9,159 bases of DNA from Planctomycetota bacterium (lineage in GTDB: Bacteria > Planctomycetota > Planctomycetia > Gemmatales > Gemmataceae), in assembly GCA_016200155.1 (NCBI GenBank), contig JACQFG010000358.1, positions 1 to 9,159 on the forward strand, written 5' to 3'. Below the pieces are notes generated by a model. That model was not told the DNA's origin. It saw nothing but the letters and a program-made list of their open reading frames with translations, and ran no database searches. Shown piece after piece: positions 5,773-9,159 of this stretch. Both the position numbers and the translations under genes were made by a program. How positions within the stretch are numbered: the stretch's first letter is position 1; each line of letters begins with the position of its first letter.

Positions 5773-5787
5773 TTGCAACGTGTGCAA
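5773..5787. promoter_or_regulatory. Candidate enhancer site upstream of nrfHA
   Basis: TTGCA-N5-TGCAA is a perfect 5-bp inverted repeat centred about 90 bases upstream of the predicted nrfHA transcription start, a usual distance for a sigma-54 activator binding site. A single copy of a 10-base symmetric motif can occur by chance. The rest of the 5644-5922 gap shows no gene; a 7-bp inverted repeat at 5857-5863/5889-5895 might be a weak terminator for the gene upstream. Confidence 0.3.
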
Positions 5788-5922
5788 GGCGCTACCGATC
5801 ATTTCCGATAGATGCAATGGGTTCGGGCACGCGCTGCCACGAAGTTGAACAAACCAAGTGCGGTATCGCGGCGTGAAACGTAAATCGTCCGCACTCGAAG
5901 AAACGTCCGCCAGGCCGCACCG

Positions 5923-6891
5923 TTACTGCTTCAACGTCGTGTCCTTCTCCGCGTCGGCCTTGCGATACAGGTTCGTCCGGATGAGGATCTGCGGCTCCGG
6001 ACGTTCGCCGCGGAAATGGCGCAGGATGGCGTCGGCGGTCTGGTGCGCGATCTGGTCGGGGTACTGGATCGGATCGGCGTAAATCTTGCCCTCCAGGATC
6101 GCCTGCTTGCCCTCGCGCTGGCCGTCGAAGCCGATGATCTTGACCTGATCGGCCTTCTTGGCCTTTTCCAGGGCGGCGCGGGCGCCCAGGGCCGACGGGT
6201 CGTTGATGGCGAAGATACCGACGAGATCGGGGTGCGACTGCAACGCATCCTGAGTCGATTTGTAGCCCTTCTCCCGGTTGCCCTGGCACGGCAACGTGTC
6301 GGCGACGATGATCTGGGCGTCTGGGTTCTTCTTGTTGTGCTCCTCGCGCACCTCGTTGAAGCCCTTGACGCGCAGCTGGCACGATTCGACCTCTTCGAGG
6401 TGAAGGACGAGGACCTTGCCTCCCCGGGGCGCCAGCGCCTCGATCATGGCGAGCCCCGCCTGTTTGCCCCCCTCGTAATTGTCGGTGGCGACGTGGGTGA
6501 CGACCTTGGCCTTCGGATCGGTGCAGGCAATGTCGGCCGTGAAGACGGGGACCCCTTTCTTGTTCGCTTCCTGGATCGCGGCGCCGATCTCCATCGACTG
6601 GCACGGACAGAGCACGATCGCCGAGACGTTCTGGGCGAGGAAATCGTTCACCTGATTCTTTTGCCGAACGACGTCGTGATCGGGATCGACGACGATGACA
6701 GCGTAGCCGGCCTTCTCCATGTCGGCCTTGAAGACGTCGGCGATCTCCTTGAAGAACGGGTTGGTCATGGTCAATACGGAGATGCCGACTTTGCCCTTGC
6801 TCGCTTTCGGCTTGTCGGCGTCCTCGGCGGGCGCTTTGCAACTCGCGAGGACCAGGGCGAACACCATGGCAACGAGAAGCGATTTTCGCAT
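5923..6891 (-). CDS. Periplasmic sugar-binding lipoprotein, RbsB-like
   Basis: 322 residues from the ATG at 6891, with GGAG 6 bases upstream; an in-frame ATG at 6903 lacks a ribosome site. Residues 1-18 are a lipoprotein signal ending in the lipobox LASC, so C18 is the likely lipidated residue. The rest is a type I periplasmic binding protein (Peripla_BP_4): TNPFF near 43-47, the DNYEGG turn near 137, a Cys-Gln-x-Arg segment near 161-164 followed by KGF, NDPSALGA near 220, GFDGQ near 254 and QYPDQIAHQ near 277. It would bind a monosaccharide or related ligand for an ABC importer, but no sugar permease or ATPase gene lies in the window; the adjacent upstream genes are ModBC-type. It contains several extra cysteines (C95, C97, C113, C161, C192), unusual for this family. 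The ligand is unknown. Confidence 0.88.
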   Translation of the reverse strand: MRKSLLVAMVFALVLASCKAPAEDADKPKASKGKVGISVLTMTNPFFKEIADVFKADMEKAGYAVIVVDPDHDVVRQKNQVNDFLAQNVSAIVLCPCQSMEIGAAIQEANKKGVPVFTADIACTDPKAKVVTHVATDNYEGGKQAGLAMIEALAPRGGKVLVLHLEEVESCQLRVKGFNEVREEHNKKNPDAQIIVADTLPCQGNREKGYKSTQDALQSHPDLVGIFAINDPSALGARAALEKAKKADQVKIIGFDGQREGKQAILEGKIYADPIQYPDQIAHQTADAILRHFRGERPEPQILIRTNLYRKADAEKDTTLKQ

Positions 6892-6922
6892 GAGAAGCTC
6901 CAATGATTGTTTGCCGCTTGCG

Positions 6923-6958
6923 GTTTAGCGCTCGCATGGCGCCATACGGGCGCTAAAC
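6923..6958. repeat. 36-nt palindrome containing the modC stop codon
   Basis: The two 18-base halves pair with one mismatch and one G-T wobble. The outer arms are GTTTAGCGC and its complement, and the centre is the perfect palindrome ATGGCGCCAT (6936-6945). The modC stop TAG (6953-6955) and its final Val codon lie in the outer arm. It occupies half of the short gap before the sugar-binding protein gene and may attenuate read-through. Confidence 0.8.
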
Positions 6959-7609
6959 GGGATCCCCGGACTTGACCACTTCGATCCGCCCTTCGTGCAA
7001 TCGAAAAATCCAATCGCCCAGCGCGTCGGCCTCGCGCTGGCTGTGCGTCACGTGCAGCACCGTGACGCTCTCCCGCCCCGGCAGCCCGCGCAGCAGCTCG
7101 ACCATGCGGTCGCGCGTCGGCTCGTCCAGCGAGCTGAGCGGCTCGTCCATCAGCAGGATCGGCGGCCGATTCGCCAGCGCCCGTCCCAACGCGATACGCT
7201 GCGTCTCACCGCCCGACAGTCCGACCGCACGCCGCTCCAATATATGTCCCACCTGCAGCCACGCTGCCAACTCGTCCACGCGCTGCTTGATGGCGTCGGC
7301 CGGCTGCCCGCGGATGCTCAAGGCGAACCCGAGATTGTCGCGTACGCTCATCGTGCGAAACAACGCCCCGTCCTGCGGCACATAGCCAAGGTTGCGCTCG
7401 GCCGGCGTTGCGTGCGTCCTTTCAACGCCGTTGAGCACGATGCGCCCCGCCGCGATCGTCCGCAAGCCCGCGATCGCCTCGAGGATGGTCGTCTTGCCAC
7501 AGCCCGTCGTGCCCATGAGGATGGCGTAACGGCCTTTCGACACGTGGAGCGACACATCCGCGAGCTGGAACTCGCCTTGCCGCATGCAGAGGTTATCGAC
7601 GTCGATCAT
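6953..7609 (-). CDS. modC: ABC transporter ATP-binding protein, ModC-like
   Basis: 218 residues from the ATG at 7609; a TTG at 7633 is in frame but would translate the repeat. No clear Shine-Dalgarno precedes either start. All ATPase motifs are present: Walker A GTTGCGKTT (33-41), Q-loop VPQDG with Q79, signature LSGGE (131-135), Walker B ILLMDEP (151-157, catalytic E156), D-loop SSLDE and H-loop H189. It should drive the ModB-type permease next to it. It is much shorter than E. coli ModC (about 350 residues) and lacks the C-terminal molybdate-binding (MOP/TOBE) domain, so it forms the ATPase core only. Molybdate or tungstate is the likely substrate by context; other oxyanions are possible. 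Confidence 0.85.
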   Translation of the reverse strand: MIDVDNLCMRQGEFQLADVSLHVSKGRYAILMGTTGCGKTTILEAIAGLRTIAAGRIVLNGVERTHATPAERNLGYVPQDGALFRTMSVRDNLGFALSIRGQPADAIKQRVDELAAWLQVGHILERRAVGLSGGETQRIALGRALANRPPILLMDEPLSSLDEPTRDRMVELLRGLPGRESVTVLHVTHSQREADALGDWIFRLHEGRIEVVKSGDPV

Positions 7610-7616
7610 CGGCAAG

Positions 7617-7743
7617 AAATTAGCAATTGACAATTAGCAATTATCAATCGCCAATTGGCAACAAGGTTTTCCGCTTCCGGGTGCGCCCGGAGCCCGTCCT
7701 ATCAATTGCTAATTGCTAATTGCTAATTGTCAATTGCTAATTT
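7617..7743. repeat. Inverted repeat of heptanucleotide units between modB and modC
   Basis: A perfect 27-bp inverted repeat (7617-7643 and 7717-7743) has arms built from 7-nt units such as TAATTGC; the right side extends to about five units in tandem from 7704. The 73-nt centre has a short GC-rich hairpin (7676-7681 with 7686-7691, loop TGCG). The element starts on the last base of the modB TGA stop and ends 7 bases before the modC ATG, so it fills the junction. The AT-rich units contrast with the surrounding GC-rich genes. No coding potential is seen. Confidence 0.85.
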
Positions 7744-8543
7744 CAGACAATCCCGGTGCCGCGCAGCCCCAGCGAGCGCGTCAGCACCAGGACGACGACG
7801 GCGATGGCGATCATGAACAGCGACACGGCGATGGCGCCTTCGAGGTTGCTGATGTTGAATGCGAGCCAGACCGTCGTCGATAGCACCTCGGTGCGCATCG
7901 GCGTCGCGCCGGAAAAGAGCATGATCGGCCCGAACTCGCCGAGCGACCGGGCCCACGCCAGCGTTCCCGCCGTCAAGAGGCCGCGCCGCGCCTCCGGCAT
8001 GACGACACGCCAGAACGCCTGCGCCCGCGTGCAGCCCAGCGTTAACGCCACCTGCTCCGTGCGCGGCGAGATCTGCTCGAAGGTGACGCGCATCGTCCGC
8101 ACCGCGAAGGCCGCCGACACCGAGAACTGCGCCAGGATTACGCTCGGCACCTGGTAGCGCACCTCGAAGATATAATCCTGAAACCATTGGCCCGGCGGCG
8201 TCCCGAAGAGAATCAACAAGCTCAACCCCAGCACGATCGGCGGCAGCACGATCGGCACGTCGAGAATCGTATCGACCACCGTCTTGCCCCAGAACTCTGT
8301 TCGCGCCAATAGGTACCCCATCGGCACGGCGACCCACAGCGACAGGATCGCCGTCACCGAGCATGAGATCAGCGTCAGCTTGATGGAGTATTGAATCTTC
8401 GGCTCCGCCAGAGCCGACAGGAGATGATCGGGCGTGGTATAGAACAGATCGGCGACCACCATCGCGACGATAAGGGCGACATACGATCCGCCGAGGATCG
8501 CGAGGCACAAATAATAGACCAAGTCAGCCGGTAGACGCCTCAT
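7743..8543 (-). CDS. modB: ABC transporter permease, ModB-like
   Basis: 266 residues from the ATG at 8543. About six membrane segments are visible at roughly 8-33, 52-79, 92-114, 133-150, 196-212 and 236-257. The phrase DVPIVLPPIVLGLSLLILFG and the cytoplasmic EAA loop (about 163-190, with ALTLGCTRAQAFW and PEARRG) followed by ARSLGEFGPIMLFSG are typical of the ModB/CysT oxyanion permeases. No Shine-Dalgarno is visible before 8543. An in-frame TTG at 8627 would add 28 residues translated from a palindromic repeat and is considered false. It lies between modA and modC in the same orientation. The substrate is molybdate or tungstate by context, though sulfate-type permeases are close relatives. 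Confidence 0.87.
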   Translation of the reverse strand: MRRLPADLVYYLCLAILGGSYVALIVAMVVADLFYTTPDHLLSALAEPKIQYSIKLTLISCSVTAILSLWVAVPMGYLLARTEFWGKTVVDTILDVPIVLPPIVLGLSLLILFGTPPGQWFQDYIFEVRYQVPSVILAQFSVSAAFAVRTMRVTFEQISPRTEQVALTLGCTRAQAFWRVVMPEARRGLLTAGTLAWARSLGEFGPIMLFSGATPMRTEVLSTTVWLAFNISNLEGAIAVSLFMIAIAVVVLVLTRSLGLRGTGIV

Positions 8544-8547
8544 AAGG

Positions 8548-8686
8548 AAATCATCCACGAAGGGCACGAAGGACACGAAGAGTAGATGGTGTTTCTTACT
8601 TCGAAAAATTCCGAGTAACACAAACAATTGTTTTGGCTGGATTCATTCTTCCTCTTCGTGCCCTTGGTGTCCTTCGTGGATGATTT
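8548..8686. repeat. Inverted repeat of 9-nt units between modA and modB
   Basis: The two 35-nt arms (8548-8582 and 8652-8686) match at 32 positions when one is reversed and complemented. Each arm contains three tandem 9-nt units with core CACGAAG (8556-8564, 8565-8573, 8574-8582); the loop is 69 nt. The outer arm supplies two bases of the modA TAA stop (8685-8687), and the other arm ends 4 bases before the modB ATG. The layout matches the inner repeat of the element at 3323-3470, whose units are CACGRA-based 9-mers. Probably a dispersed non-coding element. Confidence 0.82.
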
Positions 8687-9159
8687 ACTTTTCCACTTCC
8701 TTCACTTCCCAGCCGAAGCCGAGCCTTTCGAAGCGGTCGCGCGATTCCCTTTCCTGGAGAAATTCCATCAGGCGTCGGCTCAGCTCGGGGTACTTACTGC
8801 TCTTGGCGACGGCGATCGGCTGGGCGGGCTGGGCGCACTTGATGTCATTGCCGTCGATTTTGGTTGGGATCGGGATGCCGTCGACCTTGTCGGGATAGGG
8901 CTGGATGTTGCTGCGGTAGGCGATGACGACGTCTAGGCCTTTCTCGCCGGACGCGAAGAGCTGGTTGACGAGGAAATCGCCGGTCGGAGACTGGACGGCG
9001 ATGTTTCTGGCGATCTTGCCGTAGGTCCCGGTGCGGTCGAAGGTCTCCTTGGTCAAGGAGCCGAGGGCGCATTGCTGTTCGTGGCCGATGCCGACGCGCA
9101 GACCGGGCCGGGCGAGGTCTTCCAGTTCGTAGATCTTCTTCGGGTTGCCCTTGCGGACG
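8685..9159 (-). CDS. modA: Molybdate/tungstate-type substrate-binding protein, C-terminal part
   Basis: The reading frame is open from the window edge; 157 codons up to the TAA at 8685 are visible and the N-terminus with its signal peptide lies outside. The visible part begins VRKGNPKKIYELEDLARPGL and continues RVGIGHEQQCALGS then LTKETFDRTG, a pattern typical of ModA-like periplasmic binding proteins (lobe II strand, then a helix at the ligand cleft). Further on are VNQLFASGEKGLDVVIAYRS and, near the end, IAVAKSSKYPELSRRLMEFL, also typical. It would deliver an oxyanion to ModB and ModC, encoded next. Molybdate, tungstate or a related anion cannot be separated from this fragment. An in-frame TTG at 9056 is not the real start. 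Confidence 0.85.
   Translation of the reverse strand, partial: VRKGNPKKIYELEDLARPGLRVGIGHEQQCALGSLTKETFDRTGTYGKIARNIAVQSPTGDFLVNQLFASGEKGLDVVIAYRSNIQPYPDKVDGIPIPTKIDGNDIKCAQPAQPIAVAKSSKYPELSRRLMEFLQERESRDRFERLGFGWEVKEVEK

Noticed and set aside
5857..5895. Terminator after the sugar-binding protein gene
   Set aside because: Only a 7-bp stem with a 25-base loop and a broken T-run; too weak to annotate on its own.
7617..7743. A CRISPR-like array suggested by the short repeated units
   Set aside because: Units are 7 nt with no spacers between them and occur as inverted arms; no cas genes are nearby.
8544..8627. An N-terminal extension of modB beginning at a TTG
   Set aside because: The added residues (including FVSFVPFVDDF) are a translation of the 9-nt-unit repeat, not a conserved permease N-terminus.

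Overview
The window reads as GC-rich bacterial chromosome with every credible gene on the minus strand. The mix of genes (an NrfH/NrfA pair with a CxxCH catalytic heme, a small winged-helix regulator paired with a membrane protein, a ModABC-type transporter) and the very high density of palindromic repeats suggest a Planctomycetota-like or related PVC/environmental lineage. That placement is an inference; there is no rRNA or other decisive marker here.

Reading in the direction of transcription, from high to low coordinates: a molybdate/tungstate-type ABC transporter comes first (modA C-terminal part, modB, modC), followed by a lipoprotein sugar-binding protein of the RbsB type with no cognate permease in view. 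Next is a 279-base intergenic stretch holding a good sigma-54-like promoter, then nrfH and nrfA, which encode the membrane quinol oxidase and catalytic subunit of respiratory ammonifying nitrite reductase, closed by a strong intrinsic terminator. A repeat-filled gap (3272-3617) separates this from a second block: a six-helix membrane protein overlapping its winged-helix regulator, a small one-helix membrane protein translationally coupled to ispH (last step of the MEP isoprenoid pathway), and a ferritin-like di-iron protein.

Two things stand out. First, the three transcription units of the second block each have the same 17-bp inverted repeat (ACTTTGC-N3-GCAAAGT, at most one mismatch) in front of them. 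This suggests one local regulon, probably controlled by the regulator encoded inside it. Second, the window is packed with palindromic elements. Several are double hairpins with three- or four-base loops, two of them inside coding sequence; one is exactly 54 nt and in frame in the regulator. Others are long inverted repeats whose arms are built of 9-nt or 7-nt tandem units. In ispH, modC, modB and modA the element's edge falls within the stop codon or last codon, and the ferritin-like gene has a palindrome directly after its stop. Two successive junctions of the mod operon are each filled by a different palindromic element.
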